Of a stretch of DNA of 64,000 nucleotides, positions 21,791 to 35,008 are shown piece by piece. The DNA lies in the NCBI RefSeq assembly GCF_002865645.1, contig NW_020194628.1, positions 1,364,001 through 1,428,000 on the forward strand, written 5' to 3'. Origin of the DNA: Hyaloscypha bicolor E (taxonomy: Eukaryota; Ascomycota; Leotiomycetes; Helotiales; Hyaloscyphaceae). Every line of letters starts with the position of its first letter. The stretch's first letter is position 1. The notes beneath the pieces were generated by a model. That model had not been told where the DNA came from. It was given only the letters and a program-made list of their open reading frames with translations, and ran no database searches. A program made the position numbers and the translations under genes.

Positions 21791-23661
21791 GGGAGTTCTT
21801 TACTTGTAACGGCTTGTGACGATTGTTATGACCAAGCTAGGGAATCGGGGACATTCAGTGGCTTTGCTTTGCTTTGAGCATGGTGCTTTGGGCGTTCTTA
21901 TTTTCTGAGCATTGGCAAGATGATACGCATTTTTGGGGACCAGGCATCAAGAGAGAGGTACAGAGATTATTCTAATTCTTGCAGCAATGAATTTGATGAC
22001 GAGACACTAGGGGCCCACGTGATCGTGACTGTGTTTGCTCCCATCCCCCCTTCCACCTTCCATGCGAGAAGTTCTATTCTCGTGAGTCGTCCCGCCGCGA
22101 CCTTGCAGCAGGGCAAGTCATGCGCTCGGGTGGTTGCTTTGGGGAGAAAGAGTGTGTTTCAAGAGCGCTGCAGGATGCGAGTGACTGAGGGCAGGTGAGG
22201 CAAACAGACAGTGAGTGGGGGTTCGGGCACTGGGCTCTCTTGTTCTCACTTTCTGTTGCACATCGGCATGGTAATTCCCAGGTTAGCAGAACAAATGGTA
22301 AATTATTTTCTCCGGCCGGGGTATGTAGTTGTTCGGGAATTTCTCCCCTATTTGCGTGGATTGGTGCCCGTGCATTGCGTTGGTACTCTCCGTGAAGGCT
22401 GAGTAGCTGCTGACGAGTGGCCTAAAAATAGGGTTCAAAGTGTTGGTATTTGAACTTAATGGAAGGCTGATATAAGGGAGTGATTTGCGATATGTCGTAC
22501 AGAGGCGGTGGTTGAATCGTGGGGGCAGATCATTGGAAGGCTCGGGATCTAGAGATGAGGTTTTCAAAGATGGAGATGTGAGAGGCAGATGGAGCGAGGA
22601 GGTGGACGTGCAGGTCAGGTGATGTTGGCCATGCGCCTCTCCTTTGCGTCGTTGGTGTGTGCAATACCAAATTCCGGTCCACGGGTGTCGTTTGTGTGCG
22701 CAGCGGCGTGAGCGTGGATTGCGCGGATCCGGCGGAGTTATCTTTGGGGGGATGGCCGGCCATATATGGAAGATGTTGAGGCTGTAGATGTCCAGTCATT
22801 CCCGCCCGATCTAGAGAGTGGACGTGGTCACTAGATCTCTGTTGTCCCTGGAGTCCCTCCCACCCGGGACGTCCTGGACAATGTTGGGGAAGTCCTTTGA
22901 GGCGGAACATTTCGCCGCCAGGCCCGCCAGGCCCGCCACGGACGGGATGACCAGGATTGTGCATCGCTCCCTGCGTCATGGTTCAGTGAATCAGTGGAAA
23001 TTCTCCAGCCATTATTCCCCCGAGGCCTTGCTGTTGCGTCCTCGCAGCCTCTCAACAGACGCAATCTGCAGCAATCTTGGATGCAGAGGTGAACATCGTC
23101 GATCCGAGATGATCCGCGTGCCAAGTTTAGGGATTATGCACTACTTGATGCATCGCAAAGTGCGAGTTGTGGAAATCAACGTCTGCAAAAGTGTTGTTTC
23201 GATGCTAGGGTGATCCGCGGGGCTAGCCCGCAAACGGCATGGTGCAGGCCCAACCGCTGAGCTCGTTCGCCGGAAATTCGGTGAGCGAGGCCTTTGGTGT
23301 TGAGGAAACGGAGCGAGCTCTGTCAAACCAAATCACAAGTCGTTTTCTCTCACAAATACTAGAACACGGTTGCACTCCTCACCTCCTCGCCTCCTCGCCT
23401 CCTGTGCCCCACTCCTCTTACACTCACTCTTTCTATTCCCTTCCCTCAATCCACTTCTACTTTAATACCCTCCCGAAACCGCCTGAGTCTGTTTCTTGTA
23501 GATTTAACCTTTTGCGATATATTTCGTCGAGTCCGGCAGGGAACGCTATCTCCCGAACTGCTCGACGAAACACATCTTTTCTCGCCGGTTCTCCTCTCTA
23601 ATACACCACTGGCGACGACTCTTCTCCCGCTCGTCTGCAACGAGCAGCAATTTCCTGCACA
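21791..23661. other. Intergenic: NudE 3' flank and acetyl-CoA carboxylase promoter/leader
   Basis: No convincing gene in 1.9 kb; frames are short and antiparallel. The last ~300 bp before the ACC start are markedly pyrimidine-rich on the + strand. Confidence 0.5.
23370..23640 (+). promoter_or_regulatory. CT-rich tract in the acetyl-CoA carboxylase 5' region
   Basis: Tandem CCTCCTCG/CCTCCTCA units near 23379-23402 are followed by long C/T runs up to about 23480. Pyrimidine-rich stretches just upstream of transcription starts are a known feature of highly expressed fungal genes. The start site itself is not placed. Confidence 0.4.
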
Positions 23662-26600
23662 ATGGCCGAAATCAATGGCAATGGGAACGGCACCAAGGCC
23701 AATGTCACCGTGCCCATCATGAACGGCACAACCTCCTACGCAGCAAAGCACAAGCTGGCAGACCACTTTATCGGCGGCAACAAGCTTGAGAATGCTCCTC
23801 CCAGTCGAGTCAAGGACTTCGTGGCCGCCCACGATGGCCACACCGTCATCACAAACGTGAGCACAGCGCAAATCAACACCACGAGCTTCACTTACGAGAA
23901 ATCTAGGTCCTGATTGCCAATAACGGTATTGCGGCAGTCAAGGAGATCCGATCGGTGCGAAAATGGGCCTACGAGACTTTCGGCGACGAGAGGGCTATAC
24001 AATTCACCGTCATGGCTACTCCTGAAGATTTGCAGGCAAATGCAGATTATATCCGGATGGCAGACCAATACGTCGAAGTCCCGGGCGGAACGAACAACAA
24101 CAATTACGCAAATGTGGAATTAATCGTTGATATTGCTGAGCGTATGGGCGTACACGCTGTCTGGGCTGGATGGTTGGTGTTCTGATAATTCTTTTGTCGT
24201 TGGGGCACTTTTGTTGACTTGAATAGGGGCCATGCTTCAGAAAACCCGAAACTGCCAGAATCGCTGGCCATGTCGCCGAAGAAGATTGTTTTTATTGGCC
24301 CGCCGGGCTCTGCGATGCGATCGCTCGGTGACAAAATTTCTTCGACGATCGTTGCACAACATGCCAAGGTCCCTTGTATACCATGGTCGGGAACTGGCGT
24401 GGAGCAGGTGGACGTCAACGAGGAAGGGATTGTCACAGTCGAGGATTCGGTCTATATGAAAGGCTGTGTTCAATCATGGCAAGAAGGTCTCGAGAAGGCC
24501 AAGGAAATTGGTTTCCCGGTCATGATCAAGGCTTCAGAAGGTGGTGGTGGAAAGGGTATCCGAAAAGCTGATTCCGAGAATGGGTTCGAGGCCCTTTATA
24601 AAGCTGCCGCCAGCGAAATTCCAGGATCTCCCATCTTCATTATGAAGCTTGCAGGAAATGCGAGACATTTGGAGGTTCAATTACTTGCTGATGAGTACGG
24701 GAACAATATTTCGCTCTTTGGCAGAGATTGTTCCGTTCAGCGACGACATCAAAAAATCATCGAAGAAGCTCCGGTCACCATTGCGAGACAAGAGACTTTC
24801 CAGGCTATGGAGAAGGCAGCTGTTCGTCTGGGTCGTCTCGTGGGTTACGTTTCTGCTGGTACTGTCGAATACCTCTATTCGCATGCGGACGACAAGTTCT
24901 ACTTTTTAGAACTCAACCCTAGACTGCAAGTCGAGCATCCTACGACTGAGATGGTCAGTGGTGTAAATTTGCCTGCTGCGCAACTCCAAATTGCGATGGG
25001 CCTCCCTCTGCACCGAATCCGCGACATCAGATTACTTTATGGAGCTGACCCTTCGACCTCAACCGAAATCGACTTCGATTTCTCCAAGGAGAATAGCTCC
25101 CAGACTCAACGGAGACCGCAGCCCAAGGGCCACACAACTGCTTGCCGTATCACATCCGAAGATCCTGGGGAGGGGTTCAAGCCTTCCAGCGGTACGATGC
25201 ACGAGCTGAACTTCAGGAGTAGCTCCAATGTGTGGGGTTACTTCTCTGTTGGAACAGCTGGTGGTATCCACAGCTTCTCAGACAGTCAATTCGGTCACAT
25301 TTTCGCCTATGGTGAAAATCGACAAGCATCGCGGAAGCATATGGTTGTGGCTTTGAAGGAATTGAGCATTCGTGGTGATTTCCGAACCACTGTTGAGTAT
25401 TTGATCAAGCTTCTGGAGACGCCAGCTTTCGAGGGCAATACCATCACCACTGGCTGGCTCGACGAGCTTATTTCGAATAAGTTGACTGCTGAGCGCCCAG
25501 ATCCTATGCTGGCCGTTGTCTGTGGCGCTGTCTGTAAAGCCCACATTGCTAGCGAAAGCTGCATTGCGGAGTACCGAACAAGCTTGGAAAAAGGACAAGT
25601 GCCTGCGAAAGATATTCTGAAGACCGTCTTCCCTATCGATTTCATCTACGACGGTCACAGATACAAATTCACGGCTACTCGATCAAGCCTGGACAGCTAC
25701 CACTTATTCATCAACGGCTCCAAGTGCGCAGTGGGTGTCCGAGCTCTCAGCGATGGAGGTCTCCTTGTTCTTATCAGCGGGCGAAGTCACAACGTTTACT
25801 GGAAGGAAGAGGTTGGCGCCACTCGCCTGAGTGTTGATAGCAAAACTTGCTTGCTCGAACAAGAGAACGACCCAACACAACTCCGAACTCCCTCTCCAGG
25901 AAAGCTTGTCAAGTTCACGGTCGACAATGGACAACATATCAAGGCCGGAGAAGCATTCGCTGAAGTAGAGGTCATGAAGATGTACATGCCTCTCGTTGCG
26001 CAGGAAGATGGTATTGTGCAGTTTATCAAGCAGCCAGGAGCCACCCTCGAGGCCGGTGATATTCTGGGTATACTTGCTCTTGATGATCCGTCGAGGGTTA
26101 AGTCCGCGCAACCCTTCCTTGGTCATATTCCAGATCTTGGACCACCTCAAGTTGTTGGCACGAAACCCGCTCAACGATTCATCCTTCTTCACAGCATCCT
26201 GAAGAATATCCTTGATGGCTTCGATAATCAAGTCATTATGGCCGGAACCCTTAAGGATTTGATCGATGTCCTCCGCGACCCGGATCTGCCTTACAGCGAG
26301 TGGAACGCTCAGTTCTCTGCCCTCCACGCCAGAATGCCCCAACGCCTTGATGCTACCTTCACCCAGATTGTGGACCGTGCCAAGACACGAAACGGCGAAT
26401 TCCCGGCAAAGAACCTTTCCAAGGCGCTTAGCAAATTCCTCGATGAGAGCGTTGCCCCTAGCGATGTGGACCTTCTGAAAACTACCCTCTTGCCTCTGAC
26501 CGAAGTCCTTGATAGATATGCTGAAGGCCAAAAAGTTCACGAGTTCGACATCTTCTCTGGACTCCTAGAACAATATGCCTCTGTCGAACGGCTCTTCTCT

Positions 26601-29600
26601 GGTCGCTCTTCTCGTGACGAGGAGGTGATTCTAAAGCTCAGAGAAGAGAACAAGGATGATATCCTAAAGGTCGTCCAGACAGTGCTTTCCCATAGCAGAG
26701 TCGGAGCCAAGAACAACTTGATTCTGGCTATCCTTGATGAGTATAAACCCAACAAGCCGAGTGCTGGCAACGTCGCGAAATACTTCCGACCAGCTTTGCG
26801 AAAACTCACGGAGTTGGAATCTCGACAAACCGCAAAGGTGGCATTGAAGGCTCGAGAATTGCTCATCCAGTGCGCCATGCCTTCATTGGAGGAGCGTGCT
26901 GCTCAAATGGAGCACATTCTCCGGTCTTCAGTCGTTGAATCGAGATATGGTGAAACAGGCTGGGAGCACCGAGAACCCAATCTGGACGTGCTCAAGGAGG
27001 TCGTCGACTCGAAGTATACTGTCTTCGATGTTTTGCCTATTTTCTTCGGCTACCAAGATCCTTGGGTATCACTCGCTGCTCTGGAGGTTTACATTCGAAG
27101 AGCTTATCGTGCATACTCGCTGAAGAAGATTGAGTACCACAATGACTCCTCCGAGCCTCCTTTCATCGTCTCATGGGACTTCGTTCTCCGAAAAATGGGC
27201 GCCGGGGAGCTTGGTATGCCTATTCAAGGTTCTGCCCCATCTACACCTGCTACTCCATCATACGAGGGTGGCAACCCGTTCAAGCGAGTCAGCTCCATCA
27301 GCGACATGTCCTACCTGGTAAACAAGACCGACCATGAGCCAAACCGAAAAGGTGTCATTGTTCCAGTTCAGTATCTGGACGAAGCCGAAGAATATCTCAT
27401 GCGAGCTCTTGAGGTGCTCCCTACTGCTGGTTCCAAGAAACGCAATGTTTTGAATGGTTTGATGCCAGATTTGGGTGGCAAGAGGAAGACACCAGCACCC
27501 CCTCTGACAAACGAAGATGAACTCACAGCAGTTTGCAACGTTGCAGTCCGGGATGCTGAGAGTCTGGGTGACAACGAAACTGTTAACAGAATCAAACTCA
27601 TTGTGAAGGACTACAAGGAAGAGCTTCTTGCCCGTCGCGTTCGCCGATTGACGTTCATCTGTGGTCGCAAGGATGGATCTTATCCAGGTTACTACACCTT
27701 CCGAGGACCCGAATACGAAGAAGACCAGAGTATCCGTCACAGCGAACCAGCTTTGTCCTTCCAACTTGAACTTGGAAGACTCTCTAAGTTCAATATCAAA
27801 CCTGTCTTCACCGAAAACCGGAACATCTCCATCTACGAGGCAGTTGGCAAGGGCGTCGAGGGTGACAAGCGCTACTTCACACGTGCTGTCGTTCGCCCTG
27901 GAAGACTGCGAGATGAGATCCCAACCGCGGAGTACCTGATTTCGGAATCCGACAGGTTAATGAACGATATTCTGGATGCTCTTGAAATTATTGGCAACAA
28001 CAACTCTGATCTCAACCACATCTTCATCAACTTCTCACCAGTCTTCCCTCTTCAGCCACCTGAGGTTGAGCATGCCCTTGGTGGTTTCTTGGAACGTTTC
28101 GGCCGCCGTCTCTGGCGTCTCCGTGTCACTGGTGCTGAAATTCGCATCATTTGCACGGAGCCCACAACTGGCATGCCATACCCTCTTCGTGTTGTCATTA
28201 CGAACACTTCAGGATATGTCATTCAAGTTGAGATGTATGCTGAGCGCAAGTCTGAGAAGGGCGGTGACTGGGTCTTCCAGAGCATTGGAGGCACAAACAA
28301 GATTGGCTCCATGCACTTGCGACCAGTATCGACACCATACCCCACCAAAGAGTGGTTGCAGCCAAAGCGGTACAAGGCCCATCTTATGGGCACGCAATAC
28401 GTCTACGATTTCCCAGAGCTATTCAGGCAGGCCATTCAAAACAGCTGGGTCAAGGCTGTTAAGAAGCATTCCTCCCTGGGTGACAAGCAACCGCCAACTG
28501 GCGAGTGTATTGACTACAGTGAACTGGTCTTGGATGATCAAGACAACCTTGCTGAAGTCGTCCGTGAGCCAGGAACCAACACTCACGGTATGGTTGGCTG
28601 GATCGTCACTGCACGAACCCCCGAGTATCCCCGTGGCCGAAAGTTCGTGATCATCGCCAACGACATCACTTTCCAAATTGGTAGCTTCGGACCCAAGGAA
28701 GATCAGTTCTTCCACAAGTGCACGGAGCTTGCGAGAAAGCTTGGTATCCCTCGCATCTACCTTTCTGCCAACTCTGGTGCCCGTATTGGCATGGCTGAGG
28801 AGCTCATCCCTCACTTCAATGTCGCATGGAATGATCCCGCAAAGCCAGAGGCTGGTTTCAAGTATCTCTACTTGAACAAAGATGCCAAGAAGCGATTCGA
28901 GGATGGTAAGACCAAGGATGTCATCACCGAAGAAATTGTCGAGGATGGGGAGACAAGACACCGAATCACAACCATTGTTGGTGCTGAAGACGGTCTTGGT
29001 GTTGAGTGTTTGAAGGGCTCCGGTTTAATTGCCGGTGCAACAAGCAGAGCTTACGAGGACATCTTTACCATCACTTTGGTCACTTGTCGATCGGTCGGTA
29101 TTGGTGCCTACCTGGTCCGCCTTGGCCAGCGTGCTATCCAGATCGAGGGCCAACCAATTATCTTGACTGGTGCTCCCGCTCTCAACAAGCTTCTCGGTCG
29201 TGAAGTCTACACCTCCAACTTACAACTTGGTGGTACTCAAATCATGTACAAGAACGGTGTCTCTCATATGACCGCCAATGATGATTTCGAGGGTGTTTCC
29301 AAGATCGTCGAGTGGATGGCCTACGTCCCGGACAAGAGAAATAGTCCACTTCCAATCGGACCCGCTGTGGACTCTTGGGATCGAGACATTGTCTATACTC
29401 CACCTGCGAAGCAGCCATACGACGTGAGATGGTTGATTGGCGGCAAGGAGGACGAGGAAGGATTCATGCCTGGACTTTTCGATAAGGATTCTTTCGTCGA
29501 GACACTTGGAGGATGGGCCAAGACCGTTGTTGTGGGTCGCGCTCGCCTCGGTGGCATCCCCATGGGTGTTATCGCTGTTGAAACTCGATCTGTGGAGAAT

Positions 29601-30659
29601 ATCATGCCAGCTGATCCGGCTAATCCAGATTCGATGGAACAGATCACCAATGAAGCTGGCGGAGTCTGGTACCCGAACTCCGCTTTCAAGACTGCACAGG
29701 CCATCCGGGACTTCAACAACGGCGAGCAGTTGCCATTGATGATCTTGGCGAACTGGAGAGGTTTCTCAGGTGGCCAGCGCGATATGTACAATGAGGTGCT
29801 CAAGTATGGATCTTACATCGTCGATGCGCTTGTCAAGTATGAGCAACCGATCTTTGTCTACATCCCGCCATTTGGAGAGCTGCGTGGTGGTTCATGGGTA
29901 AGTCCTTATCTAAAAGTATCGTCTGATAGTTGCTAATGGTCTCAGGTTGTTGTCGATCCAACGATCAACCCGCAATACATGGAGATGTATGCTGACGAAG
30001 ACTCACGTGGCGGTATTCTGGAACCGGAAGGTATTGTCAACATCAGGTACCGCCGGGATAAGCAGCTGGAGACTATGGCTCGCTTGGATCCAGAATACGG
30101 TGCTCTTCGCAAGCAGCTGGCAGACAAGTCCTTGAGCCCAGAGCAGCTGAGTGAGGTCAAGGTGAAAGCAACTGCTCGCGAGCAATTACTCTTACCAGTT
30201 TACATGCAAGTCTCGCTACAATTTGCGGATCTCCATGACCGAGCCGGCCGAATGAAAGCCAAGGATGTCATCAGACAATCACTACAATGGAGAGAGGCAC
30301 GACGATTCTTCTACTGGCGTGTTCGCCGCCGTGTCAACGAGGAATACATCTTGAGACGCATGTCATCAACGTCCAAGAACCCTCTTTCGTCGCGAGCCCG
30401 CAACATTGAGACTCTTGCGGCTTGGACCGGCATCCCGGACTTCAGTCACGCAGATCATGATGTTGCTATGTGGTATGAGGAGAACAGAAAGACTGTACAT
30501 GAAAAGGTTGAGGCATTGAAGACTGAAGGAGTTGCGTTCGATGTTGCTAGTCTGTTGAGAGGAAACCACAAGGGAGGACTGAAGGGTGTGCAGCAGGTTC
30601 TCAGCATGTTGCCCGCTGCGGAGAGGGAAGAGGCCCTCAAGTTCTTGCGCCAAACATAG
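23662..30659 (+). CDS. Acetyl-CoA carboxylase, cytosolic multidomain form
   Basis: Exons 23662-23856, 23907-24172, 24227-29897 and 29946-30659 give 2281 aa, the length expected of fungal ACC; all junctions keep frame. It carboxylates acetyl-CoA to malonyl-CoA, the committed step of fatty acid synthesis. Biotin carboxylase occupies about residues 60-560: [16 protein letters not shown], the ATP loop [13 protein letters not shown] and [15 protein letters not shown]. The biotin carrier carries [10 protein letters not shown] with biotinyl Lys738. A long central regulatory domain follows, then the carboxyltransferase N-half ([31 protein letters not shown]) and C-half ([19 protein letters not shown]). 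An essential single-copy gene in most moulds. The 5671-bp third exon contains several long antisense frames, which are artefacts of codon use. Introns cluster at the 5' end, with one near the 3' end in the carboxyltransferase. Confidence 0.97.
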
Positions 30660-32380
30660 ACTTGTCTTTTTCTTACCTGTTCTAAAGCGTGTACATTGGA
30701 TTCACTTGTAAATTGAGGGGTACATCGTCGTTTCTAAGAAGTACTGTAAACTCATGAGAACTAATCAGCCTTGTGCTGATGGCGTGATTCATCTTCGGAA
30801 AAAATGTGGCATGATGATTTGGGCGGGTCAATCGGCGGAGCCGGACAAGTGCCCTTATGCTCGAACTACGTCGAGTCTCTGACAAGCTGTCCACGTTGCA
30901 TTCACTTACAGATTGCGGGTTCCTAGGCGAGCAGAGCAATACATTTGTTGATCTTTGATCTGTCCTGTAGATGGCGTGTCTGGTTGACATAAATATATGA
31001 AACATGTTAACGTCTTAACGTGAGGGTATATGTACGCTGTCTTAAGCAATGCACCTCTGTGCGAACGATCTGAGTGGAAGCCGCCATGCGGCATGATGGC
31101 GTAGAAGATGGAATATTCGAATTGCTGCAAGGTGCTGCAAGGTTCGGTGTTCTTCTAATCAGACGCTGAGGTGAGTGCTTCGGATCCACGTTCGTCCCAT
31201 CTTCCCACACAAAAAAGAACCGACAGCGAGGTCTGACCGCAATACCATCCGATCTCTCCTGGCTACCGATCGAATGAGCGGCCTCGAGGTCGATGGTATG
31301 CTTGAGATACTGGACCCACAAATTCTTTTTGACACATGTTATGGGTGTCACGCTGGCTGGATCGGGCACCACCAATTTCAATTGGCGCTCCTTGCCATGC
31401 ACTCGTGGTGAGAAGCGGATAAGCTTCCATCCCATCTCCTCGCAATCTTCCGGCACGCAACTTCTCTCGACATCAAAATTGACCGTGCATCTCGTCTCAG
31501 GGGGGCGTTACCCCTGACGTCGATCCCCCAACTTGAGAAACGGGGTCACGTGTACCCGCCATTTCACGACCATGCACAGACAGAGGTTCGCCGGGTTTCA
31601 GAGCCGCGCGACTTTGAGGTGCGAGTGGTGGGTCCGAGATGCCGGAATGCCACTCATGGAGATTTATGGACCGAGTGTCAATAAGAGACCGCTAATCGGC
31701 GGGTGATGTGTTGCAGGGGAGCTATTGCAAGGGCCAGGGAGCTCTGTCAGACAGCTCGCACCTGAGCATCAATTTCTTCTTTTCAGCAACGGCAAAGGCA
31801 AGGTTCGCTGCCGTACCTTGCTCGAAGAAGTTCTCGGTGCAGCCTGGCTGGCTAGGAAGCTTCCGATGTCGTCGGACCTTTCATTGCCTGGCTAATGCGA
31901 TATCATTGCCCTCTGCTTTCTGCTTAGATTCAGTTCTTTTTTCCTTCCTTAACCTATTTTTGAGAAGCAAGCTCATTCATACTTCTTCCCATTATCCCGC
32001 ACTTGCCGAGTGGTGTTCCTTTCTTTCTTTCTAGTTTCCTGCCACGACGGACCCGTGTATCTGAAACTGTCCTCACTGAACATCGGTGTTCAGTTCGTTC
32101 CTGATGCCATCATGAGCTTACGTTTGGTTTCTCGATCGAAGGACAGACAGACGATACGACGGACTAGATAGTCACTTATATTCTTTCAATGCTGGGCAGC
32201 ACATTCATTTAATCGGAGGCTTGGGAGAACCTTACATTCTTTTGGTGCCGGATCACAATATTCATTTATAATAACGGCGGACGATTACCACATGCCATCT
32301 GCGATTCGGCTTACGTTACTGTCGCTGGATGGACGACGCTGCTCTGCGAGAACCTGGGTCTCCCGGAAAACAAGACTTGG
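30660..32380. other. Intergenic with weak ORF candidates
   Basis: 3' flank of ACC, then a minus-strand frame listed separately (31007-31435). A TCACGTG box is at 31546-31552. 31560-32380 has no clear coding signal, although one + frame is open from 32212 without an ATG until 32381. Confidence 0.45.
31007..31435 (-). CDS. Uncharacterised ORF, possibly an incomplete gene
   Basis: Open frame whose N-terminal half looks protein-like (WKLIRFSPRVHGKERQLKL, FFVWEDGTNVDPKHSP) and stays open upstream to about 31508 without an ATG. The last ~45 residues become low quality, suggesting that the real exon ends near 31170 or that the gene is decayed. I recognise no family. Confidence 0.25.
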   Translation of the reverse strand: MGWKLIRFSPRVHGKERQLKLVVPDPASVTPITCVKKNLWVQYLKHTIDLEAAHSIGSQERSDGIAVRPRCRFFFVWEDGTNVDPKHSPQRLIRRTPNLAAPCSNSNIPSSTPSCRMAASTQIVRTEVHCLRQRTYTLTLRR

Positions 32381-32869
32381 ATGTCAGTCCTAGCGAGCTT
32401 CACGGATGGAGGGGATGCGAGGAGTTCGTCTCCAATTACACCGCCGCCGAGCGTGCAGCAGCAGCCGTTGAGGAGGAGTCAACCTACGTTGCAATGGGTG
32501 CCGATGTACCATGCTGCGTTGCAGGAGCAGGCGCAAAGTCAAAGATTGTCTGCGATGGCTGCTTCTGCAGGACGACTTGGCCTGCCTGTTGTCCGGCCGT
32601 TAGGCAGGGGAGGGGCAGAGGAGAGGGAGAGTGGCGAGACTATGGGTAGTGAGATTAGTGGGTATGATGATAATGATGGATCGAGGGAGAGGAGTGGTGA
32701 GGGCGGGATGGGCAGGACGCCGATTTTACATTCTACCCGGGCGACTTCGGGGGTCTTCCCAGAGGGCCCAAGGAATGATAGCGAGGATGAAGAGGAGTTT
32801 GAGAAGATGTTGGCTGGCGGTGGGAATGGAGGCGATGGAGGTAACGGCGGCAGTGGGGGGGCCAAGTGA
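32381..32869 (+). CDS. Hypothetical low-complexity protein
   Basis: 162-codon frame from an ATG, open for a further ~170 bp upstream. It has a Ser/Pro/Gln-rich start (ITPPPSVQQQPLRRSQP), an acidic cluster (NDSEDEEEFEKMLAG) and a Gly/Asn tail. Composition is plausible for a disordered fungal protein but could also be a by-product of a purine-rich strand; the opposite strand is open too. No family recognised. Confidence 0.3.
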   Translation: MSVLASFTDGGDARSSSPITPPPSVQQQPLRRSQPTLQWVPMYHAALQEQAQSQRLSAMAASAGRLGLPVVRPLGRGGAEERESGETMGSEISGYDDNDGSRERSGEGGMGRTPILHSTRATSGVFPEGPRNDSEDEEEFEKMLAGGGNGGDGGNGGSGGAK

Positions 32870-34175
32870 TGGCAGCGCTGGTGGGAATGGAGGCAGTGAG
32901 AAGGGGAAAGGGAATGGCGAGGAGAAAGAAAAGGATGAGAGTTGATGGAGTTGGTTGTGTGGGCGGGTTTCAGGGCGTTCATCAGTTGCCTCGCGTGCTT
33001 CTTCGTTGGGTTATATGAAGAAGGGGTTTCCCGGCTCCTAGATCGACAGATTCCCGACCCCTGATGCCGGCCCGAACACCACCCATGCAACCGAGACGAA
33101 AACGAGATGGGTATATCCCGCCACATCCAGATTTGCGAACGATAGATGAACGAAATATGATACCCGGCCCCGGCCAAGACACCAGACTGGGGCTGGGGAC
33201 GACAACGATGCTCTCTGGAAGAGAAGCACGCGAAGGTAAAGAATTCTCTCGAGGAGAAAGAAGAGCGAAAAAAGAAAAGAATTTATTCATCAGGCTGAGC
33301 CGCACATTGAATGGGGTAGGAGACCCTGCAATACATACAAACTACGTGTTTAGTCCGATGAGTAATGGACTTCATGGGTCACGGCAATACAGTACATAGA
33401 TATCTCCGCGCCATGTGTCAACATAATAGATTCCCTCTCTTTTGTCAATTGAAGAGAGGAAGGTGGAGCAGAGGAGACTTTGTATTCATTGGGAAGGGGT
33501 TTTGGGATTGGAGGAGGATGACTGGGGAAGCACATGCAGGGAGGGAGAGCTTTCTTTTGCTGAGACGGATGTGTGTGTGCGAGACTTTCTATTCTATCAA
33601 CGAGCAGTGCTTGGAGATGTTTGTATTGTACCGAAGCAATCATTTGTTACTGCATAGCCTCGTTTGTTCAAAACCTGTTCAGATGTTTGACATCAAAGGG
33701 GAAAATCGAAGACTGGGATCGCCAAATTCATGGATTCAGAGGCTTCGGAACCTTGTTCATATTCCCCCGTTCAATTGGATATTGGTACGCGCTTGGGGCC
33801 AGTCCGAAAGCAAAATTTTATTCTTCTACGATCCCAAGCTCCAATTCAAACCATTTCCCTTTCTCGCAAAGCCGTACTCCCAATTCCTCATATCCTCATT
33901 TATCCCCTCAAGCTTCATCACAACCCCCGCGTGGCGATATCCTCCAAGCCGGAGATGGTGAGGCTTCCCGTGCGGCGTTTTCGTTTTTTCCCATTTGTAT
34001 CCCCGTGTCAACATCTCAACCACACCCATCTCCCCAACATGAAATATTTCACCATCTATTCTCCCTATGCTCCGTCTCCGCCTTGACCGCATTCTCCTCC
34101 CGCCACCTGTATCTCAACATCAGCCTCATTCGCATTCCCGCACTACTACAGTCAATTTAACAAAAATAGAATAAC
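32870..34175. other. Intergenic, nothing firmly recognised
   Basis: Several overlapping frames on both strands lack family motifs. It may hold a 3' exon of the small gene at 34176-34403, whose frame ends at a good donor-like GTGTGAGT. Confidence 0.4.
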
Positions 34176-34403
34176 TCACACAGGCCGTCCAGCATGATCA
34201 AACGTCAGCCCCGGGATCCCACTCGGTGTCTCTATCCTGCCCAACTGCGCACCGATCGTCCCTGGAACCCGCACCTTCTGCACTTGTTGCCTGGGTTTGG
34301 GAGCATATGCATCTGGCCGTTGCGGGGAAAGAGAATTCCAGTTGCCGTTATTCTGAGGTGGCGCTGCCATCTCTTTTTTTAGGCGGGTGAGGCAGGATCC
34401 CAT
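34176..34403 (-). CDS. Small protein with an N-myristoylation-like start (MGSCLTRLKK)
   Basis: A 75-codon frame from the ATG at 34403. The N-terminus is Met-Gly-Ser-Cys followed by basic residues, the textbook pattern for N-myristoylation with an adjacent palmitoylatable Cys, as in small membrane-tethered signalling or trafficking proteins. The rest is Pro/Gln/Asn-rich (PPQNNGNWNSLSPQRPDAY) and ends GLTFDHAGRPV. Just before the stop, CCTGTGTGAGTTATT could be a 5' splice site, with a possible TAG acceptor about 40 bp on, so the protein may be longer. No family assigned. Confidence 0.35.
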   Translation of the reverse strand: MGSCLTRLKKEMAAPPQNNGNWNSLSPQRPDAYAPKPRQQVQKVRVPGTIGAQLGRIETPSGIPGLTFDHAGRPV

Positions 34404-35008
34404 CTCGCTTGTAGTGCAATGTGTTGATGTATTCGAAAAGGAGAGTATCGAGATGAGTAAACAAATAAACGGGTACGTGGAGAAGCGAAGAAGGGAAGGG
34501 GAGATGATTAGAAAATAGAGGTATGGGGAGGGGTGAGGCACAAGTGTTGAAAACCCAGACTCGGGGTTACAGGAGGGCCGGAGGCCGACTGGGTGACGAG
34601 TCAGTGGGGATTGAGAAAATCGGTGAGGAGTGGGGTCTCGGATCAGGGGAACGATCTCCCGCTAGAGACTTCCGGGGATGGTGGAGCCCCGGAGTTTGGG
34701 ATGGTGTGTTGAGATATTTTCGTGTGGGCCAATCAGTGGGAAGGAATGGAAGAAACAATGGAGATGGCTTCGAGTCTAGATAGATGGATGTCAATGGCTC
34801 GAGGGGTCGAGATTGTGTCATCACGTGACTACCAGGGAGGATGCATCCGATGACTTCTTTACAGCCTTGGAAGGTCGACTGCTCTTGTATTGAAGGGGAA
34901 GAAAGAACATTTGACTTCCGTGGTTTCCGAGCGATATCGGGAATAACGGTCTTCCATATGACTGAGCTGGCACATCGCAGACGCGAGTAACAAAGAGGCC
35001 ATGAAGAA
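34404..35008. other. Intergenic between the small MGSC ORF and the S33-like gene
   Basis: 3' flank of the hydrolase gene and promoter side of the small ORF. A TCACGTGA palindrome lies at 34821-34828. Nothing else seen. Confidence 0.45.

Noticed and set aside
22530..22979. Pro/Gly-rich minus-strand frame upstream of acetyl-CoA carboxylase
   Set aside because: Low complexity with a competing + frame of equal quality; no ATG context or family.
25704..26540. Long minus-strand frame inside the acetyl-CoA carboxylase gene (and similar ones at 27258-27764 and 28419-28961)
   Set aside because: They are antisense to strongly conserved carboxylase domains and have no motifs of their own.
33365..33961. 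198-codon + strand frame
   Set aside because: Composition is irregular (mixed aromatic and basic runs), nothing conserved is visible, and other frames compete in the same stretch.
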